Below the pieces are notes generated by a model, which saw only the letters and a list, made by a program, of their open reading frames with translations, did no database searches and had not been told where the DNA came from. Source: JAZNGX01 sp045576675 (GTDB taxonomy: Bacteria > Bacillota > Clostridia > Monoglobales > Firm-18). From it: 18,014 nucleotides of DNA. The stretch spans positions 1 through 18,014 of the forward strand of contig JAZNGX010000185.1 in assembly GCA_045576675.1 (NCBI GenBank). The letters run 5' to 3'. The position numbers and the translations under genes were made by a program. Below, piece after piece: positions 1-8,090 of this stretch (positions within the stretch are counted from its first letter, which is position 1; every line of letters begins with the position of its first letter).

Positions 1-16
1 CAGCAAAAGCAAGCAT

Positions 17-51
17 AAAACCGCTGAAAACTAAAAGTTTCAGCGGTTTTT
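17..51. terminator. Hairpin terminator of a gene left of the window
   Basis: A near-perfect inverted repeat pairs CCGCTGAAA (21-29) with TTTCAGCGG (38-46). It is flanked by AAAA on the left and TTTTT on the right, so it can act as an intrinsic terminator on either strand. No gene end is visible to its left. It most likely ends a plus-strand transcript entering from outside the window. Confidence 0.6.
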
Positions 52-167
52 GATGCTAATTGTTTTTTGTATATTACTATTACTTGGGTAGTGTACAGAA
101 TATGTCACACCATACAAATATAAAAATATTAAAAATGCTTGCGGTTAACCGACTTTTTCGACAGTCT

Positions 168-193
168 GAGGCTGTGTCATTTGACACAGCCTC
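168..193 (-). terminator. Perfect 12-bp hairpin after the aldolase gene
   Basis: GAGGCTGTGTCA (168-179) and TGACACAGCCTC (182-193) form a perfect inverted repeat seven bases beyond the aldolase stop codon. On the minus strand it is not followed at once by a U-run. Next come a GACT...AGTC element, the palindrome CGGTTAACCG (142-151) and only then T-rich sequence (about 121-135). It is probably the transcript end, but it may instead be a 3'-stabilising or dispersed repeat hairpin. Confidence 0.5.
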
Positions 194-199
194 TTAATA

Positions 200-1156
200 T
201 TAAAGTTCTGTTCCTGTTTCAGCTTTAATAATAGCTTTTGCAATATCAGTTGTATCATTGATTTGCGAAAGAATCATTTGCTGATACTTGTTTACACCCT
301 TTGCATCACGTGAACGTGAAAAGCTTTCCATTTTAACACCAAGTGTATTAAGATTAAACTTTGCAGTTGCAGGGTAATGCAACGCTTCTGTAAATGCACT
401 CATTGAAATAAGTGCCTGAACCTTGTCGGCAGTTTCAGGATATTTTGCATAGTTTTCATATAACCATACATAAAGCTCAGGGTGGAAGTTTGCCATAATG
501 CCTGAATATCCGTCACAACCCTCGCGGAAGGTATACAAAAGAGTTTGCGAATTTGCATTGTAAAGCTTTATTCCTGAGCCGTCAAGCTGCTCGATTCTTG
601 CTTTTAAGGTTTCGGGGCAGCAGCAGGTGTCTTTTATAAAACGGAATCTCTTGCTTTGCTTGCACCATTCAAGTATTTCGGCAGAAAGCAGGCGTTTGTA
701 TGGATACGGGCATTCGTATATACCGAGAGGCATATCCTCGGGCAAAAGCTTTAAAAGCTTTTCTGCATTGTTAATCCAAACCTTGTCACCATCATTATGT
801 AAATCAAGTCTGTTGCTAACAAAAACCGCAGCATCTGCACCTGTTTCATAAATTGCAGTAAGCTCTTCAGCCTGTGCCTCGATGCCGTTTGAAATATGAC
901 CCGACACAACAACGTCCATTTTGCGACTGTTCTTTTTTGCGGCAGTAACAGTTGCTTTTGCAAGCTCAACACGTTCTTTTAATGATAAAAAGAACATTTC
1001 ACTTGACTGGCATACGCCAAAAATTCCGTGACAACCTTTTTCTGCGTAGAATTCAACAAGCTTGTCAACTGCTTCAAAATCAATTGTGTTTTCCTTTGTG
1101 TAAGGGGTAACCATTGTTGGATATACTCCGCTTACTATATCTTTTAAATTACTCAT
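200..1156 (-). CDS. Dihydrodipicolinate synthase / N-acetylneuraminate lyase family aldolase
   Basis: Class I aldolase of the DapA/NanA superfamily, 318 aa with the chosen start, close to the usual length. These cytoplasmic (beta/alpha)8 enzymes form a Schiff base between a lysine and a pyruvate-type keto acid, then make or break a C-C bond. Visible landmarks are the N-terminal VYPTMVTPYT strand, Tyr147 in GIYECP (the catalytic YxxP tyrosine) and Lys175 in FIKDTC (the Schiff-base lysine). The usual G-[ST]-TGE carboxylate-binding loop is replaced by GVCQSSEMFF (47-56), so true dihydrodipicolinate synthase activity is unlikely. A sugar-acid or other 2-keto-acid lyase fits better. The ATG at 1156 follows GGGA at a 6-nt spacing; in-frame ATG (1168) and GTG (1183) are alternatives. 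The gene diverges from the glycan-type operon, which suggests a catabolic role, but the substrate is unknown. Confidence 0.85.
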   Translation of the reverse strand: MSNLKDIVSGVYPTMVTPYTKENTIDFEAVDKLVEFYAEKGCHGIFGVCQSSEMFFLSLKERVELAKATVTAAKKNSRKMDVVVSGHISNGIEAQAEELTAIYETGADAAVFVSNRLDLHNDGDKVWINNAEKLLKLLPEDMPLGIYECPYPYKRLLSAEILEWCKQSKRFRFIKDTCCCPETLKARIEQLDGSGIKLYNANSQTLLYTFREGCDGYSGIMANFHPELYVWLYENYAKYPETADKVQALISMSAFTEALHYPATAKFNLNTLGVKMESFSRSRDAKGVNKYQQMILSQINDTTDIAKAIIKAETGTEL

Positions 1157-1158
1157 AT

Positions 1159-1246
1159 TAATTCCCATAGCCTTTCTGCCCACAAATAGTAATTAAAAAT
1201 ATACACGCTTCTTATCGTGGGCAGATAAGGCGTTTGATGGGAATTA
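1159..1246 (-). promoter_or_regulatory. Long hairpin covering the aldolase ribosome binding site
   Basis: In the minus-strand RNA two arms pair over 24 bp: 1237-1246 with 1159-1168 (10 bp), 1227-1231 with 1170-1174 (5 bp), and 1217-1225 with 1175-1183 (9 bp). There is one bulge at 1226 and a small internal loop. The right-hand arm as transcribed carries AGAAAGG and GGGA, the only Shine-Dalgarno-like sequences before the aldolase start. A smaller hairpin, CTTATC (1211-1216) with GATAAG (1224-1229), uses bases of the first arm and would exclude part of the large one. This resembles a translational switch or attenuator, but no known riboswitch class was recognised. Confidence 0.55.
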
Positions 1247-1295
1247 TGCACATCGCCGTTTCGTGCCGTTAAGGCACTAAAATTTCGGCGGTGCA
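1247..1295 (-). promoter_or_regulatory. Two-tier stem-loop in the aldolase leader
   Basis: An outer stem pairs TGCAC (1247-1251) with GTGCA (1291-1295) and CGCCG (1254-1258) with CGGCG (1286-1290). An inner stem pairs GTGCC (1263-1267) with GGCAC (1273-1277) around a 5-nt loop. CCGCC at 1303-1307 can instead pair with GGCGG at 1287-1291, giving an alternative fold. The structure overlaps the last half of the leader mini-ORF, so translation of that ORF would disrupt it. Confidence 0.5.
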
Positions 1296-1330
1296 ATAAA
1301 TTCCGCCGGAGGCTTAACGTGATTTTTCAC
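1277..1330 (-). CDS. Possible 17-codon leader peptide
   Basis: A perfect AGGAGG (1338-1343) lies 7 nt before a GTG codon that opens a 17-codon frame ending in TAG, reading VKNHVKPPAEFIAPPKF. It sits between the mapped promoter and the structured leader of the aldolase, in the classic place for a translated leader. The peptide is rich in Pro and Lys and has no recognised domain. It may be a real regulatory leader peptide, or the sequence may belong to a dispersed intergenic element whose ribosome binding site is incidental. Confidence 0.4.
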   Translation of the reverse strand: MKNHVKPPAEFIAPPKF

Positions 1331-1355
1331 TTTAAGACCTCCTAACTATAATACG

Positions 1356-1385
1356 ATTATAACATCCTGATTAAACCTCATACAA
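1356..1385 (-). promoter_or_regulatory. Sigma-A-type promoter for the aldolase
   Basis: On the minus strand TTGTAT (1380-1385) and a consensus TATAAT (1356-1361) are 18 bp apart. The predicted start of transcription is near 1349, just ahead of the leader AGGAGG and about 190 nt before the aldolase start codon. Confidence 0.6.
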
Positions 1386-1483
1386 TAGTAAAGTTTTGAC
1401 ATTATAAAAGTTGCTTGAAATATTTGCAAAAAAACAAGTATTGAGTTGCAAAAACACTTCGTTTTTTTCAAGTTTGTAAAAAA

Positions 1484-1498
1484 TGTTATTTAATAACA
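1484..1498. promoter_or_regulatory. Operator-like inverted repeat upstream of the surface-protein operon
   Basis: TGTTATT-T-AATAACA is a perfect 7+1+7 inverted repeat ending 11 bp before the -35 box of the plus-strand promoter. Further left, TTGCAAAA occurs at 1424 and again at 1446, a 22-bp period. The site is well placed for a transcription factor, but no regulator gene is in the window, and chance palindromes are common in AT-rich DNA. Confidence 0.35.
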
Positions 1499-1509
1499 AA
1501 AAAATGCTA

Positions 1510-1538
1510 TTGCATATTTAAAACCATTGATTTATACT
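1510..1538 (+). promoter_or_regulatory. Sigma-A-type promoter of the four-gene operon
   Basis: TTGCAT (1510-1515) and TATACT (1533-1538) are separated by exactly 17 bp. Transcription would start near 1545, about 32 nt before the first start codon. This is the only good promoter seen for the operon ending at 9523. Confidence 0.65.
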
Positions 1539-1576
1539 CAAATTATGTAACGTCGTGATTGAAAGGATTGATTTTA

Positions 1577-4500
1577 ATGAAAAACACTTTATTTAAGACA
1601 GTTGTTTGTATTTTGACTGTTTTTGCAATGATTATGCCAAACTTTGTTTCCGCAGGAATTATACCTCTCGCACTACCTATTAATGTTCATGCAGATGCAA
1701 CTGCAGAACCTGTTAAGGTGCCATCTCCCGAAACAACTGACAGACGAATTTTATGGTTTCAGGATTTTGAAGATGGCAGAACTGCAAATTGGGATGTTAG
1801 CTCAGGTTCACCTGAGCTTGTTAAAATCAACAACACCACAGTATATCCAATACAATTATACGATTATGTAAATTTTAAAAATGTGCGTAAACTGGTAAAC
1901 TTTAGAATGGAATTTAATATGAAATTCTCCATTCCCGAAGAAAAAAGAGGTAAATCGTGGCCGGCATTGTACATAAAATCCTTACGCCCTGAGGCAAGAT
2001 ATGAGATATTCTTTGAAAGCGGCGAGGGAATTGAAGGTGCAACACTTCGAAGAAACGGTGTAGAGGTTTTAACGGTAAACTTTCCTTTTTACGATTACAA
2101 CGAACAATGGATTTATATGCGTTTTGACATAAACAATGGTGCAATAGAGCTTTATATAAACGACGAAACCAAACCAATACTTTCATATAATGACCAAAAT
2201 CCGATACTGCCAGGTCCTCTTGGCTTTGCACGCGGAAGAACAGATTATTTTTATATTGATAATCTGCTTGTAACCGCACGCAAACTGGCTGACGGTGAAG
2301 AAGACGATGCATTTACAGGAATAGAAGTGATACCAGATAAAACTGCATCAGAATATGGTGTAACATATATTGATACCGATTTTTCAGAAGGTCTTGACAG
2401 TTCTTTCACAGACGTACATCAAAACACTGACATAATAGAAAAAGATAATGAAAAGGTTGCACGTATAATTGGTGATTTACATATAGGTAACAGCAGTTGG
2501 AAAGATTACTGTGTTGATATGGATATTGCTCTTAACAGAACTGAACCGTTATCCAGCACGGAACCGTTTTTCAAATTTCGTTACACAGATGAAAACAATT
2601 ACTATATGTTTCGAACAAACGAGATAGGCAGCGTTATACAAATTTATAAAGTTGTTAATGGTGCAAGCGAATGGGTAGGTCAAAAAATATACTACATAGG
2701 TGATGGCAGAAAGCTTCAACTGCGGTTGGAAGTAAGCGGAACTACCATGCGTCTCTATTCACGCAGCAAAAGCTATCCAAACTTTGAATATCCCATCCTT
2801 GTACTAAATGATGAATCACTTTCAAACGGTGGTATTGCCTTTTCAAACGCACAATATTTAACAAGCATAGATGTATCAAAGCTTACCGTTCGTGAAATCA
2901 CAAAGCTTGGTAATATCGGACCACGACCCGACCCAGAGCCACTTATAACGCCTGCTCAAAACCCTTATGAGTTATGGACAGATATAGATGGTCATTGGGC
3001 AAATCAATCCCTTAAGCTTTTAGCAAACACAGGTGTATTAACAGGGTATCCCGACAACACGTTCAGACCTGACGAATATCTTTCTGTAAAAGAAGCATTA
3101 AAGCTTTTATGCAGTACAGTAAATATCACAGTGGAACGTGATGAAACCGACTGGGCATCCCCATACATTGCAGTTGCATTGGAAAAAGGTTGGATTACAG
3201 AAGGCGAATTTAATAGCTACGACAAAAACATAACTCGTGGCGAGCTTGAAAAAATTGTAAAAGCCGCAATGAATGACCAAACAATCATAGTTTTGCAGGG
3301 TGACAATAGCGGCAATATAAATGCAGACGCAAGCTGTACACGTGCAGAAGCGGCAGAAATGCTTGCAAGACTTTACAGCATAGTATTTGTACCTGCTGAC
3401 AACACAGAATTTGTAACCTTTGAGGAATATCCTCTTGCATTTGCAAATCCATATAAAGGCTTTAAAAACGAACCTGGTGAGCCTTATGTAACATTAAAAT
3501 CACACAAAATCTTATGGAATGAAATAGAAAACAGTGCCGAAGACGGCATAGAAAAAATTAAAGAATATGCAAAGACAGCTTTTGAAGGCTATGCAGAAAA
3601 CAATGCAAAAGCAAATATTTTCATTGTGTTGCACTTCCCGCCGACATATTACTGGCCAGCCGATATGACAGCCGGAGATTACACAAGCGACCAGTTCAAA
3701 GCACGACTTGAAAATATGATTAAAAAGCTTGCAGAGGTTTTTGACAATGACCCACGTATTGGATTTATACAAATGGGATTTATTGGTCAGTGGGGTGAAA
3801 TGCAGTCACCACCTCCCACAAACGACGTTGCAGCATTAATGTCTGAATGCTTTAACAAATACTTTAAGAATAAAATCGTAATTACAAACATCGTTCCTCA
3901 TATGACCTTTTTCAGGGAATATGATTTTGGAACACACTGGGATTCATTCGGCCATTGGGACAATCTTACATTGCTTGATATTTTCGAAGAGGACGAATAC
4001 TACGAAACTCTATGGCAACGTGTACCTATTTACGGCGAGGTTGCCTTTGACTGGGGCGAACAGCTTGGCGAAACGCCAAACGATGCAGTTATAAATCATA
4101 AGGACAGATTTATAGAATTAATACGCTACACGCATTGTTCAAATTTAAGCTGGATTGCAAAATATGACAAAAATGACCCGGAAACGACCAAAAATGCTGT
4201 TGACATACAAAAAGCAATGGGTTATAGATTTGTACTTCAAAACGCAAGGTACACTTCACACGTAAATGCAGGCGGTAAGCTTGACGTAAGCTTTACAGTT
4301 GCAAACACAGGCAGTGCACCCATATATTATAACGAACCTGTTGAGTTGTCACTGTTAGACCCCGAAACAAAAGAGGTTGTATGGAAAACCACATTTAACA
4401 GCACAGACATAAGAACATGGCAGCCTGATGGTAATTACAGCTGCACTCCTGTTTACACAGTAAGCGAAAGCTTTGTATTACCCGAAAATCTTGCCGACGG

Positions 4501-4705
4501 ACAATACACCGTTGCTCTGTCAATCCTTGATTCACTTGGCGGCAACGTACCAGCAATAAGATTTGCAAACACCAACTATTATGAAGGCGGACGACATCCG
4601 ATAGGCAATATTTCTGTGGGCACTACTACTAAAGCAGATATGCTTGACAGCACACAGTTTGCAGATTTGTTTACCGACAGACTACACTACATATATGAAG
4701 AATAG
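1577..4705 (+). CDS. Secreted SLH-repeat protein with DUF4874/DUF4832-like glycosidase-fold region
   Basis: Large extracellular protein (1042 aa) predicted to sit on the cell wall. Residues 1-26 or 1-39 form a signal peptide: a KNTLFK basic start, a hydrophobic core, then VSA or VHA cleavage sites. Residues about 55-235 and 255-440 look like two concanavalin/LamG-type beta-sandwiches (for example DFEDGRTANWD, then DTDFSEGLDSSF). Residues about 467-605 hold S-layer homology repeats: a clear first (DIDGHWA...GYPDNTFRPDE), a weaker second (TDWASPYIAVALEKGWI) and a remnant third (CTRAEAAEMLARLYS). Residues about 610-1015 match the DUF4874/DUF4832 layout: FANPYKGF, a (beta/alpha)8-like part with WGE (Glu741) and IYGEV (Glu821), then a C-terminal beta-sandwich. 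The ATG at 1577 follows GAAAGGA; an in-frame TTG at 1559 is less likely because it adds charge before the signal peptide. Role inferred: wall-anchored glycan binding or cleavage. No enzyme activity is proven for this family to my knowledge. Confidence 0.8.
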   Translation: MKNTLFKTVVCILTVFAMIMPNFVSAGIIPLALPINVHADATAEPVKVPSPETTDRRILWFQDFEDGRTANWDVSSGSPELVKINNTTVYPIQLYDYVNFKNVRKLVNFRMEFNMKFSIPEEKRGKSWPALYIKSLRPEARYEIFFESGEGIEGATLRRNGVEVLTVNFPFYDYNEQWIYMRFDINNGAIELYINDETKPILSYNDQNPILPGPLGFARGRTDYFYIDNLLVTARKLADGEEDDAFTGIEVIPDKTASEYGVTYIDTDFSEGLDSSFTDVHQNTDIIEKDNEKVARIIGDLHIGNSSWKDYCVDMDIALNRTEPLSSTEPFFKFRYTDENNYYMFRTNEIGSVIQIYKVVNGASEWVGQKIYYIGDGRKLQLRLEVSGTTMRLYSRSKSYPNFEYPILVLNDESLSNGGIAFSNAQYLTSIDVSKLTVREITKLGNIGPRPDPEPLITPAQNPYELWTDIDGHWANQSLKLLANTGVLTGYPDNTFRPDEYLSVKEALKLLCSTVNITVERDETDWASPYIAVALEKGWITEGEFNSYDKNITRGELEKIVKAAMNDQTIIVLQGDNSGNINADASCTRAEAAEMLARLYSIVFVPADNTEFVTFEEYPLAFANPYKGFKNEPGEPYVTLKSHKILWNEIENSAEDGIEKIKEYAKTAFEGYAENNAKANIFIVLHFPPTYYWPADMTAGDYTSDQFKARLENMIKKLAEVFDNDPRIGFIQMGFIGQWGEMQSPPPTNDVAALMSECFNKYFKNKIVITNIVPHMTFFREYDFGTHWDSFGHWDNLTLLDIFEEDEYYETLWQRVPIYGEVAFDWGEQLGETPNDAVINHKDRFIELIRYTHCSNLSWIAKYDKNDPETTKNAVDIQKAMGYRFVLQNARYTSHVNAGGKLDVSFTVANTGSAPIYYNEPVELSLLDPETKEVVWKTTFNSTDIRTWQPDGNYSCTPVYTVSESFVLPENLADGQYTVALSILDSLGGNVPAIRFANTNYYEGGRHPIGNISVGTTTKADMLDSTQFADLFTDRLHYIYEE

Positions 4706-4716
4706 GAGAACGCAAA

Positions 4717-6675
4717 ATGACAAAGCTTAATTTTGAAATGTACACAATGCCTTCGGCAAACCTTGGTGACGAAAACTGCCAGCCTGATTTTAAAAACATT
4801 GAATATATCCATGCAGGATATACCTGCACGGAAAAAGTAACTGCTGAGGAAATGACACATATCGGCAAAGGTATGATTAACACAATTCTCCCGTATACAA
4901 TACTTGATAATTACGACAGAAGCCGTCAGTTAAAACAATTTCCTGCCGCGATTCTTGAAAACGATTATCTGCGTGCAGTATTTCTTCCATCGCTAGGTGG
5001 AAGATTATGGTCATTATATGACAAAAAGGGAAACAAGGAATTACTTTATGTAAATTCAGTATTCCAGCCTGCAAATCTTGCTATAAGAAATGCTTGGTTT
5101 TCAGGTGGTGTTGAATGGAATGTGGGAATTAAAGGCCACAATCCGTTAACCTGTGACCCTCTTTTTGCCGAATATGCCGAGTCAGAAAAAGGCGAGCCTG
5201 TTTTACGTATGTATGAATATGAAAGAATTCGTGACATTGTATATTCAATTGAAGCATATATGCCTGATGACCAGCCTGTTTTGTACATTCGTGATACCAT
5301 AGAAAACACATCGGATAAAGAAAAATTCACATACTGGTGGAGCAATATAGCAGTTCCTGAAACAGATGACACACGTGTTATTGTTCCTGCAGATGATGCA
5401 TTTATATGCTTCTATAATGAGGGCAGCTATGTTCTTGATAAAGTGACAGTTCCCCAAAAAGATGATATTGATTACAGCTATCCCGTCAACTCCAAGCGTT
5501 CGCAAGACTTTTTCTACAAAATACCAAAAAATCGTGCCAAATGGATAGCTTCTTTAGAAAAGGACGGCAAAGGTCTTATCCACTTCTCGCAAAATAAGCT
5601 TATTGGCAGAAAAATGTTTTTGTGGGGACAGGGGTCAGGCGGCCGTCACTGGGGGGAATTTCTTTCAAACCCAAAAGAATCATACATTGAAATTCAAGCA
5701 GGTCTTGCACATACACAGCTTGAACATATACCGTTGCCCGCAGGGGAAACATGGCAATGGATTGAAGCTTACTGTCCAAGTACCTGTAACGAACAACAGG
5801 TAAGTGCAAAATGGGAAGATTCACAAGCTTATATTGAAAACGATATAAGCAAATATGTTAATTTGGAGGATATTGATAATTGTCTAGACAATATATTCCC
5901 CAAAAAGCTAAAAAACCGTAAAATAACACAATATGGTTCAGGATGGGGATATGTAGAACAGCAAAAACGCAAATTATTCAATCAACCAAAGCTATCTGAA
6001 ATATATGATTTTCCTGTAACAACTGTTACAAAAAAAGAAACTCAATGGCTTGAACTTATCAGAAACGGCAGACTTACTTGTAACGACTGCACAAAGCCAC
6101 CAATAAGCTACCTTGTATCACCTGAACTTATTCCATTATTGGAAAAAGCAGCTGATAACTGGTATGCATACCTTCAGCTTGGTGTTATGTATTACGCAAA
6201 CGAACGTTTTGATGACGCTAAAAAAGCATTGGAAAAATCTAATGAACTAAAAGAAACTCCATGGGCACTTCGCAACCTTGCGATGATAGCAAAAAATGAT
6301 GACAAGGATTTAGAAGCAGCGACAAAGCTTATATTAAGAGCAATCAGTCTCAACAACACAGAACGAGGTCTTGTTGTAAACTGCGCACAGGTTCTTGCTG
6401 CTGCGGATGAATTTGAAAAATGGCTAGAAATATACGACACACTAAACGACACATTAAAGGCAGATGGCAGACTTATGTTCTACCGTGCAATGGCTTATCT
6501 GCGTACCGGTAATGCAAAAAAGGCTGCAGAAATTGTGACACCTGATTTTGTGCTTTGCGACATTAAAGAAGGTGAAATATCAATTTCACACCTATGGTAT
6601 GAGATTTACGAAGCTCTGACAGGAGAAAAAAAGCATCCTCTTCCATTCTCTCTTGATTTCAGGATGCACGAATAG
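4717..6675 (+). CDS. DUF5107-like mutarotase-fold protein with C-terminal TPR-type repeats
   Basis: 652 aa, no signal peptide or membrane segment, so probably cytoplasmic. Residues about 60-355 resemble the DUF5107 beta-sandwich related to aldose epimerases: LENDYLRAVFLPSLGGRLWSL, then SGGVEWNVGIKGHNP, RHWGEF (311-316), and the typical end of the domain, IEIQAGLAHTQLEHIPL and WIEAYCP. Residues about 475-635 are alpha-helical repeats of TPR character (WYAYLQLGVMYYANERFDDAKKALEKS, then AMAYLRTGNAKKAAEIV). DUF5107 proteins are usually found with carbohydrate-active genes, but their reaction is not established as far as I know; substrate binding, epimerisation or glycoside hydrolysis are all open. 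The gene starts 11 nt after the previous stop. The stop TAG is part of the Shine-Dalgarno TAGGAG, which points to translational coupling. Confidence 0.75.
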   Translation: MTKLNFEMYTMPSANLGDENCQPDFKNIEYIHAGYTCTEKVTAEEMTHIGKGMINTILPYTILDNYDRSRQLKQFPAAILENDYLRAVFLPSLGGRLWSLYDKKGNKELLYVNSVFQPANLAIRNAWFSGGVEWNVGIKGHNPLTCDPLFAEYAESEKGEPVLRMYEYERIRDIVYSIEAYMPDDQPVLYIRDTIENTSDKEKFTYWWSNIAVPETDDTRVIVPADDAFICFYNEGSYVLDKVTVPQKDDIDYSYPVNSKRSQDFFYKIPKNRAKWIASLEKDGKGLIHFSQNKLIGRKMFLWGQGSGGRHWGEFLSNPKESYIEIQAGLAHTQLEHIPLPAGETWQWIEAYCPSTCNEQQVSAKWEDSQAYIENDISKYVNLEDIDNCLDNIFPKKLKNRKITQYGSGWGYVEQQKRKLFNQPKLSEIYDFPVTTVTKKETQWLELIRNGRLTCNDCTKPPISYLVSPELIPLLEKAADNWYAYLQLGVMYYANERFDDAKKALEKSNELKETPWALRNLAMIAKNDDKDLEAATKLILRAISLNNTERGLVVNCAQVLAAADEFEKWLEIYDTLNDTLKADGRLMFYRAMAYLRTGNAKKAAEIVTPDFVLCDIKEGEISISHLWYEIYEALTGEKKHPLPFSLDFRMHE

Positions 6676-6686
6676 GAGACAGATAT

Positions 6687-8090
6687 ATGAGAAAAAATAT
6701 TTCACTTGATCATTTAATTGATGACAAAACTGTTTTAAATAATCCACACAAGGGATGGTACTGGCATTATTACGACAATGGCTTTAAACGTCCAATATAC
6801 AGGGATAAAACAAGTGAGAATGAAACTTATGCCAACTTTCCCGGTCTTAATCATTTGTATCTTCGCATAGACTGGGCAGACGTTCAGCCTGAGCCTGATG
6901 TTTTTGACTGGAATGAGATTGACACTGTTATCGACAAATGGAGCAAGCTTGGATATCACTTTACATTCAGAGTTTGCTGCAACGAAACATGGCCAATACA
7001 ATGCTTTGCTGCTCCAAAATGGCTTTACGATATGGGGTGCAATGGTGGATTTTATCAACGTGGTGAAAATGGTGCCGAAAAGGTTGCTGACTGCGAAGGC
7101 TGTTGGGAGCCTGATTATTCAGACCCGATGTTTTTAAAATACCTAGATTTATTTTTAAAAGGCTTTGCTGAAAAATTTGATGGCAATCCGCTTATAGAAT
7201 ACATAGATGTTGGCAGCTATGGATGTTGGGGAGAAGGACACACCTATTACGGCAGCAAAAAATGCTTTGGTCTTAAAACCTTAAAAACTCATGCAGCACT
7301 CCACGCAAAGCATTTTAAAAACACTAAAATTATAGTAAATGATGATTTTTTAAAACAATTATATGGAAGACCTGATGAAGAATCACGCGAGCTTATTGAC
7401 TATTGCTACAGCTTAGGCTTTGGAATAAGAGACGATTCTGTTCTCGTTGGTGCATGGGATTACAAGGAATATCATAACGTTGAACATCCTGACTTATATA
7501 AGAAATTCAGTAAACATACTCCCGCGGATATTGAGCTTGCACACTATCATCACTACACACAAGAGCAAGCGAAAGGCGGCTTAAGAGCAATAGAAGCAGC
7601 TCGTGGTTGCAACGTTACATTTATGGGATTTCACGGTTATCCTGACGAATGGTTAAACGAAAATTATTACGTTACAGAATATCTTGCAAACCGCCTTGGT
7701 TACTGGTATCTGGTAAACAGAGTTATGCATAACGACACTGCGATTGCAGATGCACCCTCTATGCTTGAGCTTGAATGGGAAAATGCAGGATTTGCCCGTT
7801 GTTATACAAAATACACATTGTATGTAAAATATACAAACACTGACACCGGAGAAAAGTTTGTATATGAACACAATGATTTTGACAATCGTCTCATTATGCC
7901 ACAAAGCAAAATGACTGTACGAATTTTTTCAAAGCTTGTACCGGAAATGAAACCAGGTAAATATAACATAAGTATTCTGCTTGCCGAAGGAAAAACACCT
8001 ATCAAGCTCGGTTTTAAAGAATGTTGTTGTGAATCAGATGGCTATTATAAAATATCAGATATCATCTTAGAGGAGGGATACAAGCTATGA
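6687..8090 (+). CDS. DUF4832-like (beta/alpha)8 protein, first tandem paralogue
   Basis: 467 aa with no signal peptide, so probably cytoplasmic. The N-terminus has NPHKGWYW (19-26), then LNHLYLRIDWADVQPEPDVF with a following DWNEID, a pattern typical of clan GH-A glycosidases such as GH42, where an 'if A then B' strand precedes the catalytic loops. IDVGSYGCWGEGH puts Glu183 at the expected acid/base position after strand 4, and DIELAHYHHY puts Glu283 at a possible nucleophile position. Residues about 355-460 form a C-terminal beta-sandwich (LELEWENAGFARCYTKY). The protein is very similar to the next gene product and more distantly related to the C-terminal half of the SLH protein. It starts 11 nt after the previous stop, with TAGGAG spanning that stop. 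Glycoside hydrolase activity is inferred from fold-like motifs only. Confidence 0.7.
   Translation: MRKNISLDHLIDDKTVLNNPHKGWYWHYYDNGFKRPIYRDKTSENETYANFPGLNHLYLRIDWADVQPEPDVFDWNEIDTVIDKWSKLGYHFTFRVCCNETWPIQCFAAPKWLYDMGCNGGFYQRGENGAEKVADCEGCWEPDYSDPMFLKYLDLFLKGFAEKFDGNPLIEYIDVGSYGCWGEGHTYYGSKKCFGLKTLKTHAALHAKHFKNTKIIVNDDFLKQLYGRPDEESRELIDYCYSLGFGIRDDSVLVGAWDYKEYHNVEHPDLYKKFSKHTPADIELAHYHHYTQEQAKGGLRAIEAARGCNVTFMGFHGYPDEWLNENYYVTEYLANRLGYWYLVNRVMHNDTAIADAPSMLELEWENAGFARCYTKYTLYVKYTNTDTGEKFVYEHNDFDNRLIMPQSKMTVRIFSKLVPEMKPGKYNISILLAEGKTPIKLGFKECCCESDGYYKISDIILEEGYKL

Noticed and set aside
1147..1345. Known riboswitch classes (lysine, T-box, glycine, SAM) in the aldolase leader
   Set aside because: No T-box NGGTGGNACCGCG-type motif and no recognisable core of the common aptamers was seen, so the leader is reported only as an unclassified structure.
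1914..2312. A 132-codon minus-strand frame
   Set aside because: It is antisense to the SLH protein gene, lacks a domain and has no ribosome binding site, while the plus-strand frame has a clear protein signature throughout.
5046..5505. Overlapping minus-strand frames of 86-108 codons
   Set aside because: They are antisense to the DUF5107-like gene; composition and residue patterns look like reversed coding sequence.
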